64,000 nt of DNA. Source: Echiichthys vipera (taxonomy: Eukaryota; Chordata; Actinopteri; Perciformes; Trachinidae). Position 1 is the stretch's first letter. Each line of letters begins with the position of its first letter. The notes under the pieces were generated by a model. It was not told where the DNA came from and did no database searches. It saw only the letters and a program-made list of their open reading frames with translations. The stretch is taken from assembly GCA_963691815.1 (NCBI GenBank), contig OY829650.1, positions 30,473,695 through 30,537,694 of the forward strand. The letters are read 5' to 3'. Made by a program: the position numbers and the translations under genes. Of this stretch, positions 46,065 to 57,735 are shown one piece after another.

Positions 46065-47414
46065 TAGGGATGCACCGAATATTCAGACACCAAAAATTTT
46101 AAATACTTTTAGCAACAAAACAACACGGACGAAACAGAAAGTTGTGATGATGCAAACAAAAACCGCAGTTAGCACAGGCTTGTCTCGATAAGCGCCAATA
46201 TGTCTGCGGTGTGGACGTATTTCAATATATCTGAGAAAGACCCACGGATATTTGCTAAACATGTAATGCTGTAATTTCAAGAGGGGGTGCATCTGCAAAG
46301 AGTTTCTCCACGTCGGGTTTAATTTATCTGAGCCGCGTTATTAAGATCATTACTTGGATGTGGGATTAAAGCAGCATGCACAGGAAATTATCCAGGCCGT
46401 GATGGATGCAGAGAACCTGCCTGGAGACAGAGAAGCGCACAGCACAGGAGAAAGAGAGCAGAGCACAGAAAAACAAAAATGTTTATTTATGCACTGGCCC
46501 TATTTATCTTTCTCAAATGTCAGGCAGTGGACAAGCTCAACCGCTCAACAGTTAGATGGTAATCTGTCTGAAGTCCCCATCTCCACAAGTGATAACCCTC
46601 TTGCCTACTGGAGAAATAACAAAAGCCGCTTTCCTGATCTGGCAAAGATGGCACACAAGTACTTGTCTGGTCCATGCACAAGCACTGACACAAGAGACTG
46701 ACAGTGCTGCAGCTTATATTCTCGATGAGAAGAGGAACAGACTTCACTGTAATAAAGCAGAGAAGCTGCTCTTCATCAAGAAAAACCATGCCACTTTACC
46801 TGAAGAAGTAGAATAGGCTTGTGTCTAGTCTTTAAATATTTGTTTTCCACTTTGCACATCTGCAATTCTTGGTGCATTTGTTGATGTTAAAGGCCTACAG
46901 TTAACAAACTTTGTTTTGAAAAACTGTTATGTTATAGGTCTACGGAGACAATATTGTTATGTCTTCCAGCAGTTGCAGTCTTGTTCTAAATGCACTTTGT
47001 TGAGAGAACAGAGAAAATTTTAAAATGCACTTGACTTAAATGCACTTTGTGTTTTTATGAGAGAACATATTTAATTTTACAATCTTTCAGCAGGCCAGTC
47101 ACTTATTATAGGCCTGTACATTATTATTTATCTAATGTACACGAGTGGGGTCAAGTTAAACATTTTATTTAGAATTTCATTTTATATTGTGCATTGTTGT
47201 AGTGTCGGTGCTAAATAAATATTTTCATACTTTTGTAGTCGATTTATTCTTTGAATCGCAATGCCTTGATTTTAGTGGTTAGTACACAGTCATAGCCATA
47301 AATGCAATGATACTTAATTGGCATAATTTCTTTCAGTGTTTCGGTTTTGGGCCTTGGTTTCCTCATTGTCGGTTTCCGGTTTCGGCCAAGAATTTTAATT
47401 TCGGTGCATCCCTA
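46065..47414 (+). mobile_element. hAT element nested in copy A
   Basis: Ends TAGGGATGCACCGAA, mirrored at the right. The 8-bp ATATTTAA is repeated exactly outside (46057-46064 and 47415-47422). 1,350 bp, with a remnant transposase frame in the left half. Confidence 0.94.
46354..46815 (+). pseudogene. hAT transposase C-terminal remnant
   Basis: The 115-codon frame contains ISTSDNPLAYWRNNKSRFPDLAKMAHKYL, the hAT dimerisation block, ending GPCTSTDTRD. A frameshift at about 46690 moves to the frame at 46556-46816, which continues with AAAYILDEKRNRLHCNKAEKLLF. The BED finger and catalytic core are missing. It resembles ZBED-type hAT transposases. The enzyme would have mobilised this family; this copy is dead. 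Confidence 0.8.
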
Positions 47415-47429
47415 ATATTTAACCTTTAA

Positions 47430-47866
47430 TGCAACAGAAATATGTGAAATATATCAAAGTTTGCAAAGAAACATTAAAAGAAAAATTCAAAGAAACGCAA
47501 AAAAATTCTCCTGAACCTGTGTGTTCAGACTGCAGCTGCTCGACCAGTGAACAGCTGGATCAGTGCCTCCATCTTGTCTCCCAAGTGGAGCCACAGTGCT
47601 GTTTTGTTGAATGTGTACGGCTTTAGTTCAATAATATGGTGGTTTGCTGCTTCTATGTATGAATCTTTCTTTAATATTTCATTATTTGTTATGGACAACT
47701 TATTGACTTTTATAATTGAGGTCAATATGTTTAGTGTTTTTGTTGTTGTTATAGCAAGTGTGGTCTCTAACAACAGGTTGTATGAAATGTGAAAGTTTGT
47801 AATGTGTGAGATACTTTCCAGTGTAGAGTAGCTAGCTGCCAATCTGTGGAGTTTGTACGTTGTTAA
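47430..47866. other. Spacer between inverted TTAA copies
   Basis: About 440 bp. The 125-codon minus frame (47525-47902) has no domain. No feature recognised. Confidence 0.3.
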
Positions 47867-48463
47867 ACATGGGCCGTTTTGAGGGGTACAGAATGAAAGC
47901 ATTGCTTTTCCATAAAAAAATATATATATTTAGTCTGAATTTATTTTTATTTCATTTATTTTTTTGACTGGTTTGACAATGACTTTCTGTCATGTTCTGT
48001 TTCCATTGTAGCAGCCAATAGTGCCGGGCATTGCGGGTCTGTTGTTGGGTGCAGCTACTGTAGGCTGGCACTGGGTGAAATGAAGTTTGCCAATCCTGCA
48101 GCTGCTTCGGAGCCTCAGTGAAGGGGGTGTTATTTGTCCCAGCGGCTGAGTGAACGGAGACGGGCAAAAACCAGAGTCAGTATAGACCGAGCATTCACTC
48201 CATGGACTGAGAGAAAGGAGAGAAACGGCATTAAAACGCACGCCCAAATGGCTACGCTTCTCCTTGATCGCTAAGATTACTTTCATCTTTACTTAGCTGG
48301 AACGGCTAATGCTAACAGCTAACGCTAACTGTCAGTCAAACTCCTCTGCAATACTTGTTTTTATGGTTGATTTGCCAGAGAGGATGGGTTTAAATGGCTC
48401 AAACAGACTCTGGTCTCCTTTAGGTTACTGGGCTGGGCCTGACCAACCTGGCAACCAGGCTTA
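47867..48463 (+). repeat. TTAA-target transposon, copy B (both ends lost)
   Basis: Matches copy C in the same orientation from GGGCGTTTTGA-like sequence through GCAGCCAATAG, GGGTGCAGCTACT and GCTAATGCTAACAGCTAAC to the CCAACCTGGCAACC block. Neither terminal inverted repeat nor TTAA is left. Confidence 0.82.
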
Positions 48464-50078
48464 TGACTCTGGGTTACTATGGCACTCCCTCCCAGTTGCT
48501 GGCTCTGTCCTCAGTGTTTTGCTGACCCTGTCTCTTCACGTTTGTCTTACTCTGGAAACAGGTACCTGCATTGTAATTAGAAAAAAGGCCTTTCTCTGCT
48601 TGCATGAGTGTTTTCGAGAACAAGTCCAGAAGCTTTCCAAACCACTCCGCTGTTAGTACAGAACATGCAGCCGCTTTGCATATTTACATTGCCAGGATCA
48701 GAAATCTAATCTTTGCAGCGTGTTTTGTTTACCTCCCTAGTGGGGAGTGTCCCTCCTTATCACACTTTACTGATTGGAAGGATTCTGGTTGTGGTCTGTT
48801 GAGGGTCTCTCATCTATCTGTGGATTTATGTCAGTTACTCTGCCTTTGGTTTCTGCAGAGTTTGCATATTCAGCTACGTGACCAACTGGCCATTCCAAGG
48901 GATTGGACAGAGGTAGAGCCACAGACGTTATACTGGATTGAAAGGAATTTTCTTTTCAAATCAATGTAGCAGAATGGTCAGAGAAGCGGCCATTTTCATG
49001 TGTACCGTTGCCAAGCAACGGACCATCTTCCATCTGAACAGACTTGCGAAAAGTCACAGAGGTGAGGTTTTGCTGTATAGGCCAAACGTGAATAAAAGTA
49101 AAAGAAAAAGTGGAGTCATGACGTGCGGAGAGACAACCGCTAAAGGAGAGAGTCACTTTTAACAACTCATGCTTCATCCACACACTCCACACACTATGTC
49201 ACCACGTAGGAAAGCACATTACTGTCATGAGATGAGTAATAACCTTGTCCGGCTCGTTTTCTGTGACCGTTATGGTGCGGGGGCATGGAGGAGTTAGCAG
49301 GTTGCTTGCTTGCTGGTTCCATGTTTTTTCGTGCTGTATTGAACAGCAGCCTGGGTCTAACAGTCCACTGACCCACTGCAGCTAGATCTAACCGTCTCTC
49401 CCCCTCCTGCCACTCTAGAGAACAACTCCTGAGGTGTGCCTGTTCACTCTTTCCTGCCAGCGAGCTGCCACACACTTTACAACCCCCCTGATATGTGTTG
49501 TCATCATGACAACTAACAACAATTGGCATTTTGTTTTGTACTCGTCAAATTCCCATTTTCTATCTGATTAAATTTCTATGGGTAGAGCTGTTACCCTATG
49601 GGTATTAGGGTTAATTAAATCAGATCCCAAATATTGCCTGTGTCAGTTAACACAGCTGATGATTGTTTAAATAAATTGTTTGAAGGTCTTTCTTCTTGGT
49701 TTTCTTTGTTTGTTTTTTTACAAAAAGTCAGAAGTATCCGTTTCTCTCCACACGAGCGTGCACAGCTATCTGAACCCATCAGGACGCAAACAAACTCACG
49801 TCAGACGTGCACACCCCAGTGTCTGCTGTAGTTGTCTCTCAGAGAGCTGAGGAGAGGAGGATGCTGCTGTGTGCATGTTTGACTGAACAGTTTCCACAGC
49901 TGACATACACAGGTGGCTACCTTGGTGGGGAGCAGAAGCAACACCCTCCCCTTCACTCGGGCATGTCTTCAGGCCATTGGCCTTGAATCTGGGCGCTCTG
50001 CTCCCACTGTCAGGTTTTCTTTTAAACGTATATAAATATATACAGTATATATCCACAGCAATTCCTAGTAGTAGACTA
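48464..50078. other. Unassigned non-coding stretch
   Basis: Several frames of 65-121 codons, none with a domain. No repeat recognised. Confidence 0.3.
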
Positions 50079-50152
50079 GTCAAGATAAAGGGATATTTTG
50101 CTGATTGTAAACCAGCTCTGTGGCATGGCAGTGTGTGCAGATGAACAGTGTG
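50079..50152 (+). repeat. Dispersed repeat fragment (pair with 12228-12310)
   Basis: Same order of motifs as at 12228-12310, about 85% alike by eye. Confidence 0.55.
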
Positions 50153-50373
50153 GCCTATGGCTAATGAAAATAGGCCATTTATTGAAAGTTAATGCAAAAA
50201 GAATGTTGGATTTCTGATTCAAAGGCCTCAACACAATCAGACTGTCTGATGTCCAAAGGAAGAAAATTCCAGCCCTGTGGCCTTCTCACTTCTTTTTAAC
50301 TGTGGGGACAGACAGCCCTATATTCTGACAGAGAGTCCTGTTGGGAGTATAAGGTTTAAGGAGATCAGAGTAG

Positions 50374-50932
50374 TAAGGATGGGTCTCCTTAAGATCTTAA
50401 CGATACTACTACTTTTACTGGTACTGCTTATCAATCTGGTACTTCAGCTGTACTAGTTATCGGTTCTTTTTCATAGAAAAAAAATTAAAGAAATTGAGAA
50501 CAGAATGAACAACTGCCTTTTTTTCTTGTACCTTATAATGTACTAAACAAACTGTTCTCTAATAAACATTTTTGAAATCAAAATCAGCAGCACAGTTTTT
50601 ATAATTGAATTAACTCTGCATGGACTCTGGCTGGCATAATACTGTATATTACTAGCATAACTGAACATACCTGGATGGGGAAACGAGAGAGTTGCGAGCT
50701 AGGCTGTCGAAAACAGTGCATTTATCCGTCTGAATATGATACACTTTTACATGTATGAGAGGTCGTGTCCCTTTACATGTTAAAATGTTGTTGCTCTCTC
50801 TAACAGCAAAAATACATCATTTAAATTATTCAATACTAATAAGCCGAACGAAAACGTCAGAGCCTATCGATTTTATGGTTTTTAAATCTTGCCCCAGGGC
50901 AAATTTAGAACCGGGTTTGGTACCTATCCTTA
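50374..50932. mobile_element. Possible hAT-like MITE
   Basis: Left end TAAGGATGGGTCTCC; right end, reversed, TAAGGATAGGTACC. No matching 8-bp flanks. Ends alone support a DNA transposon. Confidence 0.4.
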
Positions 50933-51116
50933 AGTCACCTAAAGTCAGAGCTGACATGGACAGGGAGCCAGTGAAGGAAAGCTTCATTAGGTAAAATATG
51001 TATAAAGTAAAAAAACACAATTATGAATGAGAATCCAAGACTGGTGAACAGTAGTGATAAAATGAAGGGGTAATATGGATAGAATGAAATACCAGTGTGG
51101 TGCATGGGAAGTCACA

Positions 51117-51250
51117 GAGTGCATTTACATGCAATTTAAAAACCTGATTATATCCGGGTTAAGGGAATAATCCGGTTTCTTAAACACCATGTAAACACCA
51201 TACCCCGGTACCCAAGAATTACTCCCTCATTTTCCCCATTCAACCCCTGC
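51117..51250. repeat. Dispersed repeat fragment, TTTACATG/CATGTAAAC type
   Basis: GCATTTACATGCAATTTAAA, then CCGGGTTAAGGGAATAATCC and CATGTAAACACC. Matches 63355-63500 (CATGCAGTTTAAAAACAGAT, CGGGTTAAGGGCATACTCC) along about 100 bp. Confidence 0.55.
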
Positions 51251-52844
51251 TCACTAATTATTAATCTAATTATTCTCTTGACCAGGGAAAGACCATTTTC
51301 AGGTTACTGACATATAGTGATGAGCTGAAGGAGTCAAAAGTTCAGCAGTCTAATAGCCTGTAAACAAACATTATGAAAAATCATACAAACCACCACATCT
51401 ACTGCACACTGTTTGTTAAAACAATTTCACTGAAACTTCAGTGCATAAATGTAATACGTGGTGGATACAAAACATAAACATAACTTGAAAACAACAGTAG
51501 CTCAGTGGCTAATGAATTAATTTATTATTATTAGTTGATCAAAATTAATAAATGCTTCTAGTTAAGGGGCACCACCGTCGATTTAACAGAACATGTTTTC
51601 TGGGGCATAGCTTATCAATTGCTCTAACTTTTCAATAAGGAGAAAAATATCAGATTTTACATAATTGTACATTAACAAATTAACCCACAAATAAACCTAT
51701 AATAAGGCCCAGTCATGCAAGACCTGCGATATTATATGGAACCATCAGAATCTTAAAGAATATGGTGATTCAACCCTTTGGCCATACTGCCCAGCACTAT
51801 CTGTAACTGCTCATTGTGTAAATAAGCAACTGTTTGCTGCCAAGTTCACTATATGAACTTAAGAGGTTAATATGTCAGTGTTGTTCTAACTTTCAGCACC
51901 AAATGGCTCAAAAATCAATTATTTAAGGTTTAAGTAAAACATCTAAAAATACAAGAGCTTCCAGTAAAATGCAGTCTTTACAAAGCTTTGAATGATGCTG
52001 TATAGCTGCATGATTGCTAGTAGACGATAAATGCTAACTAATTTATAGCTGACACAGCATGCCCAGACAGTAGGGTTGCTTAGCATGGTATTGTTGTATC
52101 TTTATTTTGACTTAAACATTACAATGTAATTGTCTCCATTTGGCTATAAGATGTGAATTAACAAAGAAAACCACTGTTGTGGGTAGACAGCAACATTTAA
52201 TAATAGTTGTAAGGATAATTTTCTGTGTCTCGTCCTTTTCTGAATTTTGTTAACTTCAGTTTTTTTTTTTAATATAGCTGTGTCTGTCAGGAATCTAAAC
52301 TTCAGCCAGTGATTAACTGTGCCAGGACACAGCTTTATGAACAGTACTCTCCCTCTGTGAGCCTGAAATCACTTTAAAAAAAGGGTGGAAGTGAGTAGGA
52401 GGAGAGAACTGTGTGGATTAAGAGAGGAAGGAGAACATGTATATATACTTAATGTTTATTAAAGGAAGGAAAGATGGTGTTCCACATTTCTATCCTGCTC
52501 TTCCTCGTCTCTACAAAGCAGCAAGTGTTTGCAATGAGCCCGGAGCTCCAGTCTGTTTTGAAGCTGGGCTCAGAGATCACCCCAGGACTCAACACTGTAG
52601 CTCTAAATCAGGCCAAGTCTGTGTGGTTTTTGGGTAATTGTTTATGGAATGGGGTCCAGGATCCATCATATTTCTTAAGGCCTAAAATCGCAGAAACAAA
52701 CAAACAAAATAACACACATTGGCTAGGCTCACCACTGAAGTCAGTAACAGGATTTTTCAAAATCTGCATGAATACAGGCGTTTAACTATTTGAGTTACAA
52801 AGAACTCATTCTGGATCATTTCCATTTTCCTGTTATCTCGAGCC
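51251..52844. other. Unassigned AT-rich stretch
   Basis: At 51567-51580 a 14-base match (GGGGCACCACCGTC) to the reverse complement of the LTR leader element is the only item noticed. No gene or repeat otherwise. Confidence 0.3.
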
Positions 52845-52990
52845 AGGTCATGGTGGCAGCAAGCTAAGCAAAGTATTCCAACTGTCGATTTCTCAGGAAC
52901 ATTTTCCAGCTACTCCTTGGGGATCCCGAAGCATTCACTCCCATACTGGAGGGAGCAATCAACCGTTTTCCTGCAGAGAGCCATGGGCTC
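52845..52990 (-). repeat. LINE 3'-region fragment, minus strand
   Basis: GGTGGCAGCAAGCTAAGCAA and CCTTGGGGATCCCGAAGCATTC resemble the reverse complement of the C-terminal coding end of common fish LINEs. It is head to head with the plus-strand LINE that starts right after. Confidence 0.5.
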
Positions 52991-53032
52991 AGAGTTGATG
53001 TTCATACTCACAAACCACGGCTGGGTGCTGCG

Positions 53033-53303
53033 GTGTTGGAGTTCAACCCGGTGGACGAGAGGGTCGCCTCCTTACGCCTGTGGGTGGTAGGGGGGAAAAC
53101 TCTGACTGTTTTTTGTGCATATGCACCGAACAGCAGTTCAGAGTATTTGGCCGTCTTGGAGACCCTGAATGGAGTCCTGCATGGGGCTCCAGTAGGGGAC
53201 TCCATAGTTCTGCTGGGAGACTTCAACGCCCACGTGGGCAACGATGGAGACACCTGGAGAGGCGTGATTGGGAGGAATGGCCTCCCTGATCTAAATCCGA
53301 GCG
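53033..53303 (+). pseudogene. LINE apurinic-like endonuclease domain (partial)
   Basis: Reads LRLWVVGGKTLTVFCAYAPN, then SIVLLGDFNAHVGNDGDTW, the AYAPN and GDFN boxes of exonuclease-endonuclease-phosphatase nucleases of non-LTR elements. It would nick the target to prime reverse transcription. The domain starts late and is cut short after DLNPSG, where sequence jumps directly to the region before the reverse transcriptase. Confidence 0.8.
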
Positions 53304-53307
53304 GTGG

Positions 53308-54579
53308 TCTGTTATTAAACTGAAGAAGGAGGCCTTCCGGGATATGTTATCCCAGAAGACTCCTGAGGCAGTTGCAAGGTACCGACAGGCCAGAAGGGCT
53401 GCAGCCTCTGATGTGTCAGAGGCAAAGCAGCGGGTGTGGGAGGAGTTCGGAGAAGTCATGGAGAAGGACTTTCGGGCGGCACCAAGGTGTTTCTGGAAAA
53501 CCATTCGACATCTCAGGAGGGGGAAACTCGGAACCGTCCAAGCTGTTTACAGTAAGGACGGGACGCTGGTGACCTCAGCCAATGAGGTAATCGGGCGGTG
53601 GAAGGAGCACTTTGAGGAACCCCTTAATCAGACTAACACACCCTCTTTTGTAGAGGCAAAGCTGGAGGCTGATGGGGAATCATTGTCAGTATCTCTGGCG
53701 GAGGTCACTGAGGTAGTCAAACAACTCCACAATGGCAAAGCCCCAGGGATTGATGAGATTCGTCCAGAAATGCTGAAAGCTTTGGGTTTGGAGGGGCTGT
53801 CTTGGTTGACACGTCTCTTCAACATTGCGTGGAAGTCTGGGACAGTGCCAAGGGAGTGGCAGACAGGGGTGGTGGTTCCCCTATTTAAAAAGGGGGACCA
53901 GAGGGTGTGTGGCAATTACAGGGGTATCACACTACTCAGCCTCCCTGGTAAAGTCTAATACAAGGTGCTGGAAAGGAGGGTTCAACCTATAGTCGAATCT
54001 CAGATTGAAGAGGAACAATGCGGATTCTGTCCTGGACGTGGATCAACGGACCAGCTCTTCACTCTCGCAAGGATCCTGGAAGGGGCCTGGGAGTATGCCC
54101 ATCCAGTCTACATGTGTTTTGTGGATCTGGAGAGGGCATATGACAGAGTCCCTCGGGAGATACTGTGGGAGGTGCTGCGGGAGTATGGGGTAAGGGGGTC
54201 ACTTCTGCGGACCATCCAATCTCTGTATACCCAAAGCGAGAGCTGTGTCCGGATCCTCGGCAGTAAGTCGGATTCGTTCCCAGTGGGGGTTGGCCTCCAC
54301 CAGGGATGCTCTTAGTCACCAATCCTGTTCGTGATTTTCATGGACAGGATATCGAGGCGTAGTCATGGTGGGGAGGGGTTGCAGTTCGGTGGGCTGAGGA
54401 TCTTGTCTCTGCTTTTTGCAGATGATGTGGTTCTGATGGCATCGTCGGTCAGTGACCTTCAGCACTCACTGGATCGGTTCGCAGCCGAGTGTGAAACGAC
54501 TGTGTTAATGTGGCCCGGGAAAAGGGAAATTTGGGGTCCCCTGCTAAAGCTGCTGCCCTCGCGACCCGACCCTGGATAA
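53308..54579 (+). pseudogene. LINE reverse transcriptase (two nonsense codons, C-terminal deletion)
   Basis: One frame throughout, with stops at 53956-53958 (after LLSLPGKV) and 54313-54315 (after GLHQGCS). Blocks in order: KQLHNGKAPGIDEIRPEML, VVVPLFKKGDQRVCGNYRGI, EEQCGFCPGRGSTDQL, CFVDLERAYDRVPR, and LLFADDVVLM with the catalytic FADD at 54415-54426. After AAECETT it jumps to WGPLLKLLPSRPDPG, so roughly the last third is gone. It would copy LINE RNA at the nicked target. The copy is inactive. Confidence 0.88.
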
Positions 54580-54600
54580 GCAGTTGAAGATGAGGTGAGA

Positions 54601-56590
54601 TAAGATGAAATGGGTTATGATTGTACGTTACCTCAAAAATCTACTATTTACCGCATGATTGATTGCAGTCAATAATGTATTGAGATCTATAACACAACGG
54701 TGTTTTCCCTTGGATGGAGTTGTAGCTGTAGAGGAGTTGCATAACTTTGCTCATGCTCATCCAAAAAATGTTTGTGCCCTGTAGGAGATAAATTCATTAT
54801 CTTGTTTTTGGCAACATGATGCTGCTCCACTTTAAAACACTTCTGCCAGACATCAGAGAGACCCAACCCCCCTCTAACTCTACCTAAGTAACCTCTTCCC
54901 CTTTTTCTTTTGATGAGCTAGTGTTTAGAATTAATCTGAAAATTCAAACACGTGATTTGAAAGATAAGCTATTAGTTTATGTATGACCCACATAAGGCTT
55001 GACAGTAACAATTACCAGTAGCATCCATTTTGAGAAACTGGCAACTCATTCTTGGCTTTTGGTTGCCATCAGTGGCACAAATACAACACAAATAGGGAAA
55101 GGAAAGAGCAAAAGTGCACCCCAAAATAATAATAATAATACAATCTTGCATTAGTGATATTTCAATGTTGCTGTTACAGTCATAACCAGAACAAGACAAC
55201 TGCATGTGGCAACACACATGCTTTGACGTGTTCGCAAAAAAACACTTTACTTATATTGATTTCTCTTGGAATGGCCTAACCAGCGATTGGAGCTGAACTT
55301 TTGTTGGACACCCCGTTTCTATATCTTCCTCTTGTGCCTTTTGAAAGCGCTGCGGTGGATGAAGAACAGCTGATCATAAAGTTGAAATGATCAATTATTC
55401 ATTTCACTACACCACATAAATAAATGTTTTAAATAGTCTGACACTAGCATGCTGTTTGAAATGTTTAAGTAAATGAAGTTGGCCTAAACAAAGGTTCAAA
55501 TCGATTCGACTGACAAAGAACCAGATGAACCTGGACCAAAAAAAAATTGAAACTTGACAACTTCACATTTTCATTATTATGCTGACATATAACTGCAACA
55601 ACTACTTTTGTTGCAGTGACCCAATTGACCCCTGGAAAAAAGTTGCCTGCAAAGCTGAGTACAGGCACCCTATCCAGGTCTAATAATGCATCCATGCCCT
55701 GGAACCATATAACCCACAAAACTCTTGTTATTTTTCTCCTTCAATGTCTTCTTCTGTTATGTCAGAGATTATGGTACTTTGGTTTTCATAAAAATAAGGG
55801 CTGGAAACACAAGTGAAACACACATATAGACATATTTACAGGCATATTGGAGGTATTAATAGGCATTACATGGATTTAATTGGTGGCGGTATATTTTGAT
55901 GCTCGGGGCATCCTCAGCTCTATATAGCCCTGAAGCCCCTGGTGGAAGAGGTGGAAGAAGTATTTCTGGGTGAGAGTAAGCAAAGCAAAATAGTAGAGGT
56001 ATTAGTTTCCAAATATGCATACATTTTACCAAATTCAATATGACACATGCACTTGGGTCTCAAGCAATACATCCCAGCAATTCCCCCACCAAATGTAAAG
56101 TAGATGGGATGATTAGTTTTTGAGATATGTGAAGAGACACAAACAGACACACATATATATATTTGTCAATCAATATTTGATGAAGACAGAGCTGTGAAAT
56201 AACTTCCAATCAACCAGTCAATCAGTGATGGGGTTTATTAATGTAAGGGAGTTATTTCATTTGATTTCATGTAACTTTTTTCTTTTAGTCTATAGGAATT
56301 ACAGCCATGAATAAAGCCTTACAATTCTCCTGGTTAATGTGTGAAACCTTTTGTTTGTGAACAGCATTCGGGTCAATAAACTATGCAATAGCTAGGGACA
56401 TGTCGTACAGTTGTACTAACCCCCTTTAAACTCCTGTCGGCTTCACTACCTCACAGTTCAGCTGGGTCTGTTTAATATTGTCTTCTCCTTTCTGTAATCA
56501 CCATACATCTTTACGCAACCACAGAACTACTGCATGCGATATTGCAAGTACAGTAAAGTATGCTTGATGCATTTGTGTGTTCTGTGTGTG

Positions 56591-56591
<1 letters not shown>
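54601..56591. other. Unassigned non-coding stretch
   Basis: A short (AAT)n at about 55124-55140. No other feature supported. Confidence 0.3.
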
Positions 56592-56631
<40 letters not shown>

Positions 56632-56645
56632 TAGAGAGACAGAGA
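56592..56645. repeat. (GA)n microsatellite
   Basis: About 35 bp pure GA then GA-rich to about 56660. Confidence 0.93.
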
Positions 56646-57167
56646 GACAGAGGGAGAGAGTGTCCTGGCAATGTGAATGGCAGTGTTTGAGCAGGCAGGC
56701 CCACAGTGCGCTCTGTGATCAGGCTGACTTTATCGCCCATCATGTGAAGCTTAGACAAACAGCTCAGCGTCCCACAGCTCTTAAACCAACACACTGCAGC
56801 CTTGTAGGAGCAGTCAGGAAAAGCCCCTGTTCCCCAGCTTCAGCTAGCTGCCAGTAACACTGAGCTGCTGCTCAACACAGCCACAAATCACTTGGCGTAT
56901 GCGCCTGGCATGCCTCATCTTGGTTTGAGCTCTCGCCCTAAAAAAGAGTAAAGTATTGAATGTTCAGGCTACTGTCATGAATAGTGTTGTCTCTAGAAGG
57001 AAATGCTGCCTGCATTTTTATGTTACTTTTGATGGAAACGTGACACGCGATACACCTGAGAGCAGAGCTCGTTGCATATTTGAGGGAATCTGTCTGTCAT
57101 CTGAAGCTCATTGAGTGTTCACCGCGGCTGCAACCCTTTTCACTTCACCTTCCTCCATTTATCTGGG
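56646..57167. other. Unassigned non-coding stretch
   Basis: No feature recognised. Confidence 0.3.
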
Positions 57168-57240
57168 TCTGGGTCGCAGCGGCAGCAGGCTGAGCAAGGT
57201 AGACATCCTTCTCCCCAGTCATGTTCTCCAACTCTTCCTA
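57168..57240 (-). repeat. LINE 3'-end fragment, minus strand
   Basis: GGGTCGCAGCGGCAGCAGGC, then TGAGCAAGGTAGACATCC and CTCCCCAG. Same stereotyped sequence as at 52845, the reverse complement of a LINE ORF2 C-terminus. Confidence 0.55.
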
Positions 57241-57644
57241 ATAAACATAGACATAGAGATGTGATTGCACCAGCTGTAAAAAATGTACTTGTATGTACTT
57301 TTTATAAAAATGCCCTTTATTTATGTTGATTCATTTTGGTTGGATAACAATAAAACATTCTAGTTGTGCTGTCATACATGGAAGAGAAGGCAGGATATTT
57401 TGTTAAAACGGCTGTAAATAACTTTTGGTGTCTTGTAAAACTATGAGGGTTGGGCACTTTATCAATCAGAATTGATTGATAGTTGACAGAATTGACCCTG
57501 TGTAGCAGCCCTGCCGCATGTCTTCCTTGTGCCTGGGACAAGATGTTCTTTTCTTCATAGTACCCCAAGCTGAGGTGCGCACGAATGGACCTAACCAAGA
57601 GGGTGTTATTAGAGATCCAATACAAACCTTATCGTATACTTAAC

Positions 57645-57735
57645 AGAGGTGCACCAATCAGATACCTGGATCGGATATCGGCTCCGATATTGCTTTAGAT
57701 TGATATATATAAAATATATATAAATATTATATATA
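57645..57735. repeat. Possible hAT-type terminus interrupted by the pogo element
   Basis: AGGTGCACCAATCAGATACC, then GGATCGGATATCGGCTCCGA. The sequence resumes beyond the pogo element at about 59292-59350 with GATCAGATATCGG and TCCGATCCAG. The two sides look like one repeat split by insertion at a TA-rich spot. A matching right end was not found. Confidence 0.4.

Larger units (their letters stand above)
45363..47425 (-). mobile_element. TTAA-target DNA transposon, copy A, with nested hAT
   Basis: TTAA at 45359-45362 and 47426-47429. The ends AGGTTGAATATGTAGAA and, mirrored, TACATATTTAACCT form a terminal inverted repeat. The body (about 700 bp without the insert) matches copies B (47867-48463) and C (59654-60304) in reverse. 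A TTAA target fits piggyBac or Kolobok; no transposase is present. A hAT element sits 11 bp from its right tip. Confidence 0.85.
52995..54600 (+). mobile_element. RTE-like LINE, internally deleted
   Basis: Endonuclease part (about 53000-53303), then a deletion junction near 53303-53310, reverse transcriptase (53310-54510), a second deletion near 54510-54530, then the C-terminal LLKLLPSRPDPG and a GATAAGCAG tail. A GAT/GATA-like imperfect tail follows. No target duplication found. The clade (RTE or a related fish LINE) is inference from motif phrasing. Confidence 0.8.

Noticed and set aside
47525..47902. 125-codon minus frame between inverted TTAA copies
   Set aside because: No recognisable domain, low-complexity Ile/Thr/Asn composition, and it runs into transposon copy B.
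49194..49529. 111-codon minus frame with several Cys and His
   Set aside because: Residue spacing does not fit a zinc finger, and no second exon or promoter is evident.
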